DNA of 64,000 nucleotides from the NCBI GenBank assembly GCA_947484275.1, contig CANKOY010000002.1, forward strand, positions 62,001 to 126,000, in the 5' to 3' direction. Shown here one piece after another: positions 8,477 to 17,135 of the stretch. A model generated the notes under the pieces. The model was not told the origin of the DNA, made no database searches, and was given only the letters and a program-made list of their open reading frames with translations. Made by a program: the position numbers and the translations under genes. Position 1 is the stretch's first letter. Every line of letters starts with the position of its first letter. This DNA comes from Planctomycetota bacterium. GTDB lineage: Bacteria > Planctomycetota > UBA1135 > GCA-002686595.

Positions 8477-10438
8477 TCACTGGATGTCGTAGCGCTTGAG
8501 CTTCCGGTAGAGCGTGCTCTTGCCCACCTTCAGCAGGCGCGCGGCCGCTAGACGGTCGCCGCCGGTCTCCTTCAGGGCGCGCAGCAGGGCCTTCTTCTCG
8601 TAGAGATCCAGGCTGACGTGCTCCTCCGGGGAGATCTCCCACTCCTCATACAGCCGCCCGTCGCTGCCCGGCGTGTGCGCGCCGGATTGGCTTTGGCCGT
8701 TTTCGAATGCCGGAATCGACCCCGCGCTGGCTGCGCCGAGATTGGAGACCCGCGGGCGCGGGATCAGATCCCGCTGGGGCAGCACCACCGCCTGGTCGCG
8801 CAGGGACAGCGGCAAGTGAGCCACATCGAGGATCCCCTCTTGGGCCTCGGCGCAGGCGCGCTCGATCGTCGTTTCCAGTTCACGAACGCTGCCAGCCCAG
8901 GTGTGGGCTCCCAGGGTGGTCAAGGCCACGTCGGAGATCTCGATGTCGCCGCGGGCTGAGTTGGATCGTCGCGCGAAGTGAATGGCCAAGAGCGGGATGT
9001 CATCCTTGCGCTCGCGGATCGGCGGGATGCGAATTTCCCGGGCACGCAGGAGTCGCGCCAGTTCCGGCGAGAAACGACCGGCTGCAACTTCGGAAGCGAG
9101 GTCCACGGTCGTCGTTGCGATCACGCGCACTTCGACGCGTTCGGCGCGCTGACTGCCCGCCCGCGTGACCTTGCCCGTGACCAGGGCCTGCTCGACCTTC
9201 TCCTGCAATGCGCGCGGCAAGAGTTCGATGGCTTCCAACAACACGCTGCCGCCTCGGGCCTGCTGCAGGGCCCCCGGCCGATCGGCGGTCGCCTCGGGGT
9301 TGGCGCCCTTGACGTAGCCAAACAACTCGGCGTCCAGGTTTTCCGCCGACAGACCAGCGCAGGACAGCGGCAGGAAACCGCCGCTTGTGGGACTCATGAA
9401 GTGCACCGCCCGGGCCACGTGGGTTTTGCCCGAGCCAGCCTCGCCCACGATGAGGACCGGATCGAGGCTTTCACTGCTCTCGTGGATGCAGGCGCGCACA
9501 TAGGCCATCCCTGGGCTCGTGCCGATCAAACTGGCGGCGCCGAAGGCCATCCGCGCAGCGTCGAGCAGGACCCCCACCTCGCGCCGAGGAATGGTGTATT
9601 CGTTGACCTTCGAAAGTTCCACCGACATGCGCCGGCGGGCCGCATCAAGCAACAGGACCACGCGCAGTCCCGGATCCTTCGTGCCCGGGTTCGAGATCAA
9701 GGGCAGCACCGAAGCGGTCAGAGCGCGCATGCCGTGGCCCATGCCCAGGGCGATGTCCACACGAAATCCGTCGCGTGGTTCGCTGCGCGCGTCGCGCACG
9801 AAGGCCTCGAGGCCGCTGGCGGGCGCCAGGCGACCGAGGTTCTTGCCCTGGACGCCGCTGCCGAGCAGTTCGCGCGCGCCGCGGTCGGCCAAAGTCACAA
9901 CACCCTCGGCGTCCACGAGAAGCACTCCGTCCGGACGACCGGCCGCCGCATCGCGCGTGCCCGCAGCCTGGTCATGGGACGCGTCGCCGTCGTTCGAGCG
10001 CGAATTCTCCTTCAGCTTGCGGAGGTGCTGATCGAGTGCGCGGTTGGCCAAAGTGAGCTCAGCGAACTGCGCCCGCGTGCGCAGCAACGCGCGCACCACA
10101 TCTTCCAAGTTCGCGAACTCAGCCTTGGCGAGCACGTGATCGGCCCCGGCGTCGTAGCCCTGATGGGCTTCCTCGCGCCCCACCGGCCCCTTGCCGAACA
10201 AAATGATCGGTGTGCCGGTCAGCTGCGGGATCTGTCGCAATCGACGGCAAACTTCCACGCCGTTGAGGCCGGCGAGCGCGATGTCGATCAGGATCAGATC
10301 GCAGGGATGCTCCCGTGCGTCGGGCACTCCCTTGGCTCCGCTGTCCGCCGTCGAGACCTCGTGACCGAGATCTCGCAGTCGGTTGTTCAAGACCAGACGG
10401 CTGGACGCTTCGCCGTCGATCAGCAGAATGCGGCTCAT
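8477..10438 (-). CDS. NtrC-like response regulator with REC, PAS, AAA+ and Fis-type HTH
   Basis: 653 residues; the ATG at 10438 has a strong GGAGGAG ribosome site. Domain order: receiver (1-~115, phosphoacceptor Asp52 in LILIDIAL), a short coiled linker, a PAS-like domain (~165-270), a sigma54-type AAA+ domain (~310-530) and a Fis-type helix-turn-helix (~615-650, RLAAARLLKVGKSTLYRKLK). Walker A is GEAGSGKT at 332-339. Three features are off-consensus. The receiver has Gly82 where the conserved Thr/Ser normally sits. The GAFTGA loop that contacts sigma54 reads GANPEA (378-383). The Walker B region reads GSVLLEAIE instead of GTLFLDEI. It may therefore not activate sigma54 polymerase in the usual way. 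It lies upstream of the two HEAT genes on the same strand and is divergent from a methyltransferase gene. Confidence 0.88.
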   Translation of the reverse strand: MSRILLIDGEASSRLVLNNRLRDLGHEVSTADSGAKGVPDAREHPCDLILIDIALAGLNGVEVCRRLRQIPQLTGTPIILFGKGPVGREEAHQGYDAGADHVLAKAEFANLEDVVRALLRTRAQFAELTLANRALDQHLRKLKENSRSNDGDASHDQAAGTRDAAAGRPDGVLLVDAEGVVTLADRGARELLGSGVQGKNLGRLAPASGLEAFVRDARSEPRDGFRVDIALGMGHGMRALTASVLPLISNPGTKDPGLRVVLLLDAARRRMSVELSKVNEYTIPRREVGVLLDAARMAFGAASLIGTSPGMAYVRACIHESSESLDPVLIVGEAGSGKTHVARAVHFMSPTSGGFLPLSCAGLSAENLDAELFGYVKGANPEATADRPGALQQARGGSVLLEAIELLPRALQEKVEQALVTGKVTRAGSQRAERVEVRVIATTTVDLASEVAAGRFSPELARLLRAREIRIPPIRERKDDIPLLAIHFARRSNSARGDIEISDVALTTLGAHTWAGSVRELETTIERACAEAQEGILDVAHLPLSLRDQAVVLPQRDLIPRPRVSNLGAASAGSIPAFENGQSQSGAHTPGSDGRLYEEWEISPEEHVSLDLYEKKALLRALKETGGDRLAAARLLKVGKSTLYRKLKRYDIQ

Positions 10439-10631
10439 TCACTCCTCCAGGCGGATAGGGACGGTTCCGGGGGTTGCTTCCCGTGCTGCGGGATCGGCGC
10501 GCGCGCAGGCTGAGTGCGTCGATCAGGTCCACAGTCTCGAGAAAAGAACTGCGCGCGCCGGGGGGAGCGCGCGAACACCTGGCGCGACGACGGTTGAAAC
10601 CGCCGGGCGCATGCGCAGGATTGTCACCAAG

Positions 10632-11861
10632 ATGGGAAGCGACCGCCAGCCCCGAATTGCGGACCTTTCGAGTCCTGCCGCACGAGCAGCTCTCGACGAG
10701 TGGGCCCGCGGCCCGCATTTCCGCAGCGGGCGCCTGGGTCTGGCGGAGTTCTTGCGCAAGCGATTCGATCCACCGTTGGCGCGCGCCCTGGCCGAGCAGT
10801 TTGAGTTGCGACAGCTCGCGGGGCCGAAGTTCGCCTTTCCGGAGCGCATGCTGCTGCACCGCAAGGGACTCGAGCAGGCGACGCGCCTCGAGGTGGCGCG
10901 CTGGCGCGCGAGGCGCGTGAAGGACTTCGCGCCGAAGAGCCCAATCATCGATGCCACCTGTGGGTTGGGGGCCGACAGTCTGGCCTTGATCGAGGCCGGG
11001 CTCACGGTCCTGTGCCTTGAGGCCGATGAAGAAACCTCACGCTTCGCGGCGCACAATCTCCTTGAGGTCGGAGGACGCAATTGCGTCGTCCTCGGATCCG
11101 CCCAGGCCGCGCCCGTGCGCGGAGAGTATTGGTTGATCGACCCCGACCGCCGCGACGAGGGCCCTCGAAGCCATCAGCCGGAGCGCTGGTCTCCGCCCCT
11201 TTCGGTCGCCTTGGGCATTGCGCGCGGGGCGCGCGGCGCGTGCATCAAGCTCGCGCCGGGCTTCGATGGGAAGCAATTGACCTCCGAGGCCCTGGGTCCA
11301 GGAGCATGGCTCGCGACCTGGGTCAGCGCCGGTGGAGAATTGCGCGAGTGCTGTCTGTGGGGCGGCGAGTGGGCCACACACGCCGCTGCGGGCGAGCGCG
11401 AGGTCGTGTCGCTCGCGGCCGACGCGGCGCGGCGAGCCCCCGCGACCCTGCGGGCCGTACCGGAGACCGTGGAAGCTCTCGATCCCGCAGAGGCCGCTCA
11501 AATTCGCTATCTGGCCGAGCCGGACCCGGCCCTGATTCGCTCGGGCCTCCTCGGAAACGTGGCGCGGATCGTTGGTGCGCGGCCCCTGGCTGCGCAGATC
11601 GCCTACCTAGGGGCGCAGGAACCGATCGAGCATCCCCTGCTGCGCGCCTGGCCCGTCCGCGACAGTTGCGCCCTCGATCCCAAGCGCGTGCGGCGCATGC
11701 TGGCCGAGCACGACGTCGGAACGATCGAGGTACGAAAACGCGGCCATCCCGACGCCGCCGAAGTGCTGGCGAAGCGACTGGCAGGCCCCGGAAAGCAACA
11801 CGGGATGCTGGCGATCGCGCGCCTGGCGCGCGGACACCAGGCCTACTTGCTCGGGCGCTGA
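10632..11861 (+). CDS. Class I SAM-dependent methyltransferase with THUMP-like C-terminal domain
   Basis: 409 residues from the ATG at 10632. An alternative ATG at 10611 would add seven residues, and the frame upstream of that overlaps the divergent regulator gene. After a helical N-terminal part with LRKRFD and KFAFPERMLLHRKGLEQAT, the SAM-binding core starts with IIDATCGLGADSLALIEAG (motif I) and continues with VLCLEADEE. WLIDPDRRDEGPRS fills the position of the catalytic D/NPP-type loop. The C-terminal ~70 residues (EVRKRGHPDAAEVLAKRLAG) fit the THUMP-like domain described for this family. The family is thought to modify RNA; the exact nucleotide is unknown. Its end overlaps the convergent gene by 19 bp. 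Confidence 0.85.
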   Translation: MGSDRQPRIADLSSPAARAALDEWARGPHFRSGRLGLAEFLRKRFDPPLARALAEQFELRQLAGPKFAFPERMLLHRKGLEQATRLEVARWRARRVKDFAPKSPIIDATCGLGADSLALIEAGLTVLCLEADEETSRFAAHNLLEVGGRNCVVLGSAQAAPVRGEYWLIDPDRRDEGPRSHQPERWSPPLSVALGIARGARGACIKLAPGFDGKQLTSEALGPGAWLATWVSAGGELRECCLWGGEWATHAAAGEREVVSLAADAARRAPATLRAVPETVEALDPAEAAQIRYLAEPDPALIRSGLLGNVARIVGARPLAAQIAYLGAQEPIEHPLLRAWPVRDSCALDPKRVRRMLAEHDVGTIEVRKRGHPDAAEVLAKRLAGPGKQHGMLAIARLARGHQAYLLGR

Positions 11862-13552
11862 TTCGCCCGCCGCTGCAGGGCGCGAAACGCGGCGCGCAGC
11901 TTCCGGTGGCCGTCGAACTTGGCGACGAAATCGCTCTCGCGGCGACCGCCCTTGGAACGCATGACCTCGAACAGCGCGCGCCGTTCGGCCTTCGACCAGG
12001 ATGCGACCCTTGCGTGCGCATCGAGCGCGGCGACGAGCGGCGCCCAGCGCTCGCACGCCAGCCGTTCCTCCGCGGGAAGTTGCTTGAAGGGCGGCACTCC
12101 GAGCGTGCGCGCCACCTCCACCGAGAGTTCCGCCGTGGCGCGTTCGCGATCGGCGCCAAACCGGCGCGCGAGCAACGCCGTGACCGCTGCGCCGACTTCC
12201 GCCAGGGGGAAAACGCCTATCACGTCATCGCGCGTCTTGTTCAAGTCGAGGTACACGTTGTGCGCCGCGAGTTTTTTCAACACAGCGCGCGACGAGCGAT
12301 GGCCGCGGTCGCGCGCGATGCGCACTTGTTCGCGCCCCATGAGCCGCAGCACGCTGGCCTCGCGCGCTCGGAAGCCGAGCTTCTGATAAAACCACCACGC
12401 GCCCGATTTCAGGCCCTCTTCGTTTTCGTGGCCGAGCTGGTAGGGGTAGATAGTGAAGGTGTCCACGCCGAACATCGCGCGCACCATGGACAGCGCGCGC
12501 CCATAAACGTGAGCCGCTTCCGCGCCGCGGTACGTGTCGAAAACGTTGTAGGCAACCTCAGAGGATCCCAGCAGTGCACTGCACAGCACGTAACCGATCG
12601 GCACGCCGTTCTTGAGCGTCAAGAATGCATACACGCTCTCGAGCAACAGCCGTCGCTCCGGCCGCACGCCGATGCAGGCGAACTGCAAATTCTCGCCGCA
12701 ATCGACCAGGCGCACGTCGCGCGCATCGCCGTGCATGAACGCGTCGAGGTCGCGCGCGCGGGTGATCATCGCCTCGCGCGCCATGTCCACGATCCGCTGG
12801 CCGTCCTTAGGTGACAGCTCCCGAATCAAGAGCGGCGGTACGCGGACTTCCTTGCGCAAGTCCGGCCGCGGGCGCTGGAGCGAACGCGCCTGATAGACGG
12901 TCGCTGCCACCGGCCAGCGCGCGTGGGTCCGCGAGGGCCCACCGGCGCCCCACGCCAGGCGCATGGGCACGTCGAGTTCTTCGCTGAATCGATCGCGCGA
13001 CCAGGAATCGATGGGCAGGGCGGCAATGCGCTTGGTCAAGAACTGCGCGTCGCTCTCGCTCGGCGACTTCATGCGCGCGATCCAGGCCTTCGCCGACAGG
13101 TCCAGTTCGTCGAGCAGCGGAGTCTCGGCCCACAGTGCAAACAGGGCCATGCGCTCCTGGAGCAGATCTTCGTGCTCGAACCACTCCCAATCGACCGAGA
13201 GGCGTTTCCCGAAGCGCCGCGCGAGCCAATCCGCCGTCGCGGGGAAGAACGGGTAGTCGATGGGGCAGCCGGCAACTCCCGAGCTGGCCAGTTCCTCGCG
13301 ATGCCGGCGCAAATCAGCCCGGCGTTCGAAGCGCGCGAGTTCGCGCTCGACGCAAGCCTCGACCTCCCGGTCGTCGGGGTAGGCGCGCAGGAACAACAGG
13401 CATTCGTGCCACGCGAGCACAGCCGCCGCATTCGGAAGCCGCGCTTTGGAAAGCGTCCGCAGCAATTCCAACTTGCGCGCTGCCCAGCCCTCGCCGTACT
13501 CCCCGCGGATCTTCCTCAGCTTGGAGAGCGCCCTCGACGCCATTTGGCTCAT
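11843..13552 (-). CDS. Conserved protein of unknown function, GNAT-like C-terminal half
   Basis: 569 residues. The ATG at 13550-13552 is preceded by AGGAA at good distance; the open frame runs far upstream but only through the tRNA gene and the antisense of ugd. No signal peptide or membrane segment is visible, so it is likely cytoplasmic. The N-terminal ~230 residues are helical and charged. From about residue 240 there is an alpha/beta region with LLLESVYAFLTLKNGVPIGY, VFDTYRGAEAAHVYGRALSM and WWFYQKLGFRAREASVL. The order beta-strand/GxPIGY/xYR...A/YxKLGF resembles the GNAT acyltransferase fold, although the classical acetyl-CoA loop is not obvious. I cannot assign a substrate. The sequence recalls a family of planctomycete hypotheticals. 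Confidence 0.72.
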   Translation of the reverse strand: MSQMASRALSKLRKIRGEYGEGWAARKLELLRTLSKARLPNAAAVLAWHECLLFLRAYPDDREVEACVERELARFERRADLRRHREELASSGVAGCPIDYPFFPATADWLARRFGKRLSVDWEWFEHEDLLQERMALFALWAETPLLDELDLSAKAWIARMKSPSESDAQFLTKRIAALPIDSWSRDRFSEELDVPMRLAWGAGGPSRTHARWPVAATVYQARSLQRPRPDLRKEVRVPPLLIRELSPKDGQRIVDMAREAMITRARDLDAFMHGDARDVRLVDCGENLQFACIGVRPERRLLLESVYAFLTLKNGVPIGYVLCSALLGSSEVAYNVFDTYRGAEAAHVYGRALSMVRAMFGVDTFTIYPYQLGHENEEGLKSGAWWFYQKLGFRAREASVLRLMGREQVRIARDRGHRSSRAVLKKLAAHNVYLDLNKTRDDVIGVFPLAEVGAAVTALLARRFGADRERATAELSVEVARTLGVPPFKQLPAEERLACERWAPLVAALDAHARVASWSKAERRALFEVMRSKGGRRESDFVAKFDGHRKLRAAFRALQRRANQRPSK

Positions 13553-13623
13553 GTGGATTCCTGCTTCGCGGACGTGTCTTCCCACAGGCGTTGTCTCCCC
13601 CGTGGCGCGCACTGCGCAGGCGG

Positions 13624-13699
13624 TGGTGGGCGATGAGGGATTCGAACCCCCGACTTCCTCCGTGTAAAGGAGGCACTCTAACCGCTGAGTTAATCGCCC
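13624..13699 (-). tRNA. tRNA-Val (anticodon TAC)
   Basis: 76-nt cloverleaf including an encoded CCA. The acceptor arms GGGCGAT and ATCGCCC pair perfectly and the discriminator base is A. The D-loop region is CTCAGCGGTTAGAG. The anticodon stem CCTCC/GGAGG encloses the loop TTTACAC, giving anticodon TAC for GTA valine codons. The T arm reads GGGGGTTCGAATCCCTC. It lies between the unknown gene at 11843 and ugd and is probably transcribed on its own. Confidence 0.97.
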
Positions 13700-13822
13700 C
13701 GTGATCCGCGGACGGGGCCGAGACGGTATCCTCTCCACCCCCAAAGTCTCCACTCGTTCGACTGCGGAGGCCGATACGGGACCCCTGTCCCGCGACTCCC
13801 CCGCCCCTTCACTCATCCACTC

Positions 13823-15124
13823 ATGCGCATCGCTGTCATCGGCACCGGCTACGTTGGCCTGGTCGCCGGCACCTGTTTCGCCGAGAGCGGCAATGACGTC
13901 GTCTGCATCGACATCGACGAGGAGAAGGTCGCGAAATTGCGCGCTGGGGTGGTCCCGATCTACGAGCCGGGCCTCGAGGAACTGCTCAAGCGCAACGTCC
14001 ATGACGGGCGCTTGAAATTCACCACGAAGTACGAGGAAGCGATCCCCAACGCCCAAGTGGCCTTCATCGCGGTCGGAACGCCTCCGGGCGAGGACGGCAG
14101 CGCGGACATGAAGTACGTGCTCTCGGCGGCGCGCTCGGTGGCCAAGAACATGACCGGCTACCTGGTGGTGGTCGACAAGTCCACGGTGCCCGTGGGTACG
14201 GCGCGCAGGGTTCGCGCCGAAATCGCGGCCGGGACCAAGCACCCCTTCGACGTCGTCTCCAATCCGGAGTTCCTCAAGGAGGGCGCGGCGATCGACGACT
14301 TCATGAAGCCCGACCGGGTCGTGATCGGCGCGGAGTCGAAGAAGGCCGCCGACGTCATGGAGGAGCTCTACGGCCCCTTCGTGCGCACCGGCAAGCCGAT
14401 CCTGCAGATGGACATCGAGTCCGCGGAGCTGACCAAGTACGCCGCCAACGCGATGCTCGCCACGCGCATTTCGTTCATGAACGAGATCGCCAACCTGTGC
14501 TCCAAGGTCGGCGGAAACGTCGACATGGTGCGCAAGGGCATCGGCTCCGACGACCGCATCGGGTCGCGCTTCCTGTTCTCGGGCGTCGGCTACGGCGGGT
14601 CGTGCTTTCCCAAGGACGTCAAGGCGGTGATCAAGACCGCCGAGCAGCACGGCATGGACTTCAAGATCCTCAAGGCCGTCGAATCGGTCAACGAGGCCCA
14701 GAAGCAGCTCCTCTTCGAGATGGTCACGGCGCACTTCAAGGGCGCGCTCGCCGGCCGGACCTTTGCCGTCTGGGGCCTGGCCTTCAAGCCCAACACCGAC
14801 GACATGCGCGAGGCGCCCGCGGTCGTGGTGATCGACCTGCTCTTGGCCGCTGGCGCCAAGGTCGTGGTCCACGATCCCGAAGCCATGGACGAGGCCAAGC
14901 GCCACCACCTGGGCGAGCGGGTCACCTACGCCGGAAAACCCATGGACGCCCTCGCCGGCGCCGACGCTCTGATCCTGGTCACGGAGTGGAACGAGTTCCG
15001 CCGCCCCGACTTCGAAGCGGTCAAGCGCCTGCTCAAGCAACCGGTGATCTTCGACGGCCGCAACATCTACCCGCGCAAGACCCTCGCCGACTTGGGCTTC
15101 ACGTACTACGGGATCGGCTGCTAG
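13823..15124 (+). CDS. ugd: UDP-glucose 6-dehydrogenase
   Basis: 433 residues; oxidises UDP-glucose to UDP-glucuronate with two NAD+, feeding exopolysaccharide and cell-surface sugar synthesis. The start is immediately followed by the Rossmann motif MRIAVIGTGYVGLVAGTCFAE. NAD-binding and family motifs are complete: VGTPPGEDGSADMKYV, STVPVGTARRV, SNPEFLKEGAAIDDF, and the catalytic Cys261 in GYGGSCFPKD. The C-terminal domain has FKPNTDDMREAP and LVTEWNEFR. Length matches the family. It stands alone between the tRNA gene and a convergent terminator, with no sugar-nucleotide genes next to it. Confidence 0.97.
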   Translation: MRIAVIGTGYVGLVAGTCFAESGNDVVCIDIDEEKVAKLRAGVVPIYEPGLEELLKRNVHDGRLKFTTKYEEAIPNAQVAFIAVGTPPGEDGSADMKYVLSAARSVAKNMTGYLVVVDKSTVPVGTARRVRAEIAAGTKHPFDVVSNPEFLKEGAAIDDFMKPDRVVIGAESKKAADVMEELYGPFVRTGKPILQMDIESAELTKYAANAMLATRISFMNEIANLCSKVGGNVDMVRKGIGSDDRIGSRFLFSGVGYGGSCFPKDVKAVIKTAEQHGMDFKILKAVESVNEAQKQLLFEMVTAHFKGALAGRTFAVWGLAFKPNTDDMREAPAVVVIDLLLAAGAKVVVHDPEAMDEAKRHHLGERVTYAGKPMDALAGADALILVTEWNEFRRPDFEAVKRLLKQPVIFDGRNIYPRKTLADLGFTYYGIGC

Positions 15125-15227
15125 AGCGCGGTTTTCCCGGCGAATATCGCGGAATCGCGCAGCGCGCAGGCCGCGCTCAGCGGCGCGACGGGGACGCGAG
15201 GACGGGGTTCTTGGCTGGACAAAAGAC

Positions 15228-15260
15228 AAGGCGGCCCGACCCGAGGGTCGGAACCGCCTT
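15228..15260. terminator. Strong terminator hairpin between ugd and the TPR gene
   Basis: Outer arms AAGGCGG (15228-15234) and CCGCCTT (15254-15260) enclose a second paired segment (CCGACC/GGTCGG). Read on the minus strand the stem is followed by a T-rich run (TGTCTTTTG), so it best serves the minus-strand gene ending at 15380. It can also stop ugd transcripts 104 bp after their stop codon. Confidence 0.75.
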
Positions 15261-15379
15261 TCGATGTCTCGAGCGTCGTTATCAACGATCCGAACCATTC
15301 GGATCGCCAACGCACCCATGTGATAGCCAATCGCTCGGCTGCGTTGCAATGGGTTGGCTAGGGGCGGCGAGATTTTTTT

Positions 15380-16216
15380 TTAGCGCCCGACTTCGCTCGT
15401 ACCGACCTTGTGACGCGCGGCCACTGCGCGCTCGAGTCGGCGGATCGCGCGCATGCGTTCCAATGCCCCGCGCACGCGCTCGCCCTGTGCAGTCTCTTCG
15501 AGCGCTGCGTCGGCGAGTGTCGTGCGCGCGCGCGCAATCCAGCCGGCAGCTCCCTCCAGGTCGCCGGCGTCCACCAACGCCAGGGCCAGTTCGTCCCACG
15601 CTTCGATGCGCTGCAACGGATCCTCGGCGCGCCCCGCCACCGTTTCGAAGGCGCGGCGCGCTTCGTCGAGCTTGCCCAGTTCTGAGTACGCGCGCCCCGC
15701 CCAGTACAGCGCTTCGTCGCGCTGCTCCGGCTCGCTCTTCGGATCGTTGGCCACGGCGAGGTACAGATCGAGCGCCGGTTCGACCCGCCTGACGCGACGG
15801 TGCAGGTGGCCAATCTCAATTCCGGCACGGGCGCGGAACGAAGTGTCCGATTCCATACCGCGCACAAAACTGAACTCTGAGTGGGCGCCGGAGACATCGC
15901 CAGCTGCGCGCAGGATCTCACCGGCGCGGAAGGCCGACTCGGCGCACAACTCCAGCTCCGCGGGCCAGTGCTTTCGCACCGCGCGGTAGGCGGCCACTGC
16001 ATCGGCTTGCAGCGCCGCGCGCGCCGCGTCGTTGGCTCCGCGCAGAGCGTTCTTCAACTTCAGGGCGTACTGCACTTGGGCCTGCGCGCTCTCCAGCTTC
16101 GGTGGCTCGCCTGGGGCCAACTCGAGGCGCGCACTTGCCGCGAAGGACCGCGGCGCAAAGAGCACGGTCGCGGCTATGGAACTCAGCAGAAATAGGCAGG
16201 AAATGGGCACTTTCAT
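15380..16216 (-). CDS. Secreted TPR-type protein coupled to an ECF sigma factor
   Basis: 278 residues. The ATG at 16214-16216 gives a signal peptide (MKVPISCLFLLSSIAATVLF, Ala-rich cleavage region AASA); the longer open frame upstream is just the sigma-factor gene in another frame. The mature part is all helical with repeated 34-residue-like units, for example AAYRAVRKHWPAELELCAESAFRAGEIL, ALYWAGRAYSELGKLDEARRAFETV and AWDELALALVDAGDLEGAAGWI, consistent with tetratricopeptide repeats. The start codon overlaps the stop codon of the sigma factor gene by one base (TGATG), so translation is coupled. No transmembrane anti-sigma segment is present. Its role may be an envelope sensor partner or an output of the sigma factor. 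Confidence 0.82.
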   Translation of the reverse strand: MKVPISCLFLLSSIAATVLFAPRSFAASARLELAPGEPPKLESAQAQVQYALKLKNALRGANDAARAALQADAVAAYRAVRKHWPAELELCAESAFRAGEILRAAGDVSGAHSEFSFVRGMESDTSFRARAGIEIGHLHRRVRRVEPALDLYLAVANDPKSEPEQRDEALYWAGRAYSELGKLDEARRAFETVAGRAEDPLQRIEAWDELALALVDAGDLEGAAGWIARARTTLADAALEETAQGERVRGALERMRAIRRLERAVAARHKVGTSEVGR

Positions 16217-16833
16217 CACAGGTCCTTGTTCACGGAATTCGAGCTGCAGCGCTCGACCCACGGCAGCAGGTCGAGCACCAGGGACAAGCGCCTGCGCAGG
16301 CGCCGGCGCGCCCTGAACAGGCGGGTTTTCAACAGGGCTTGGGACACGCCAATGGCCGCCGCGGCTCGCGGGCCGGAGATCGGCTCGGCGTAATAGCTGC
16401 GCAGCACGCGCGCGTCTGACGAGGACAAGTCGCCAATGACACTCGACACGTGATGCACCAGGGCGTCGTGCTCCATGACCACCCCGAACTCGGTCAGACG
16501 CAGCCACTCGCCCGCCGAACCGGGGTCCGCCTCGCAGCCCTCGCGCTCGGCCAGTTCGACCTCCGTGACCTGTTCGTATTGGTCCAGTCGCTCGCGCCGT
16601 TTGCGGTCGCGAACGACGTTGGCGGCGATGCGCAGGGTCCACTGCTTGAGCCGCGACTCGCAGGCCAGACCGCGGCGGTAGCGCGCGGCCCGCAACAGGG
16701 TCTCCTGCACCACGTCGTCGAGTTCATGTGCGTCGCGACAGCGCCGACGTGCGAACTGACGCACGTGGGGTTCCATGGCCGCCAGCCCGCTCCAGCAAGT
16801 CGTCGTGGAACCTGTGAACGCCTCCGTCTCCAT
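16216..16833 (-). CDS. ECF-type RNA polymerase sigma factor
   Basis: 205 residues. The ATG at 16831-16833 has a good GGGGAGG ribosome site; an open frame further upstream has no support. Region 2 is visible at about residues 20-75 (MEPHVRQFARRRC, HELDDVVQETLLRAARYRRG, LKQWTLRIAANVVRDRKRRER). Region 4 lies at about 140-190 (LSSSDARVLRSYYAEPISG, AAAIGVSQALLKTRLFRARRRLRRRL). The spacing without region 3 is that of extracytoplasmic-function sigma factors. The DVVQE motif, short regions 2-4 linker and family length fit. It is transcribed toward the TPR gene at 15380 with overlapping codons. No separate anti-sigma gene is adjacent. Confidence 0.9.
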   Translation of the reverse strand: METEAFTGSTTTCWSGLAAMEPHVRQFARRRCRDAHELDDVVQETLLRAARYRRGLACESRLKQWTLRIAANVVRDRKRRERLDQYEQVTEVELAEREGCEADPGSAGEWLRLTEFGVVMEHDALVHHVSSVIGDLSSSDARVLRSYYAEPISGPRAAAAIGVSQALLKTRLFRARRRLRRRLSLVLDLLPWVERCSSNSVNKDL

Positions 16834-17135
16834 GCGCGCCTCCCCTTGCTCTTCACCGCAACGCCTCGGCCCGCGCCCGGTGCCGTGTCGGCGCCGTGGG
16901 GCCAGGGGAGAAGACCGCGCCACGGCCAACCTCGGGCCGCCCGCGCCGAATGCGGAGATCGCGAGCGCCAACTCCGTGCGAGCGATTCGCGGAATGCCCT
17001 GCGCGCCTCAGGACACCGGGCCGGAATCCGGCGACGCGCACGCTGGCGCGTCTGTGCCTCCGCCCCGAAATGCAGCGCGGGCGGTCACACCTTTCGGTGC
17101 GACCGCCCGCCGCTCGACTGCAGTCGGAACCGGAC
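16834..17135. other. Intergenic region upstream of the ECF sigma gene
   Basis: 302 bp between two minus-strand genes. It should contain the sigma-factor promoter and carries the hairpin at 17077-17110 that ends the upstream gene. Open frames across it on both strands are GC-driven and show no family features. I see no clear -35/-10 pair. Confidence 0.5.
17077..17110 (-). terminator. Terminator hairpin after the TPR-like gene at 17136
   Basis: Perfect 10-bp arms GCGGGCGGTC (17077-17086) and GACCGCCCGC (17101-17110). An additional CACC/GGTG pair closes a TTTC tetraloop. It begins 26 bp after the stop codon of the minus-strand gene. No T run follows, as is common in GC-rich genomes. Confidence 0.7.

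Noticed and set aside
8978-10513. 511-codon plus-strand open frame
   Set aside because: Antisense to the NtrC-like regulator, which has complete domains and a strong ribosome site.
11843-15349. A single 1168-codon open frame on the minus strand
   Set aside because: Its upstream two fifths runs antisense through ugd and across the tRNA-Val gene. Only 11843-13552 has a ribosome site and protein-like composition.
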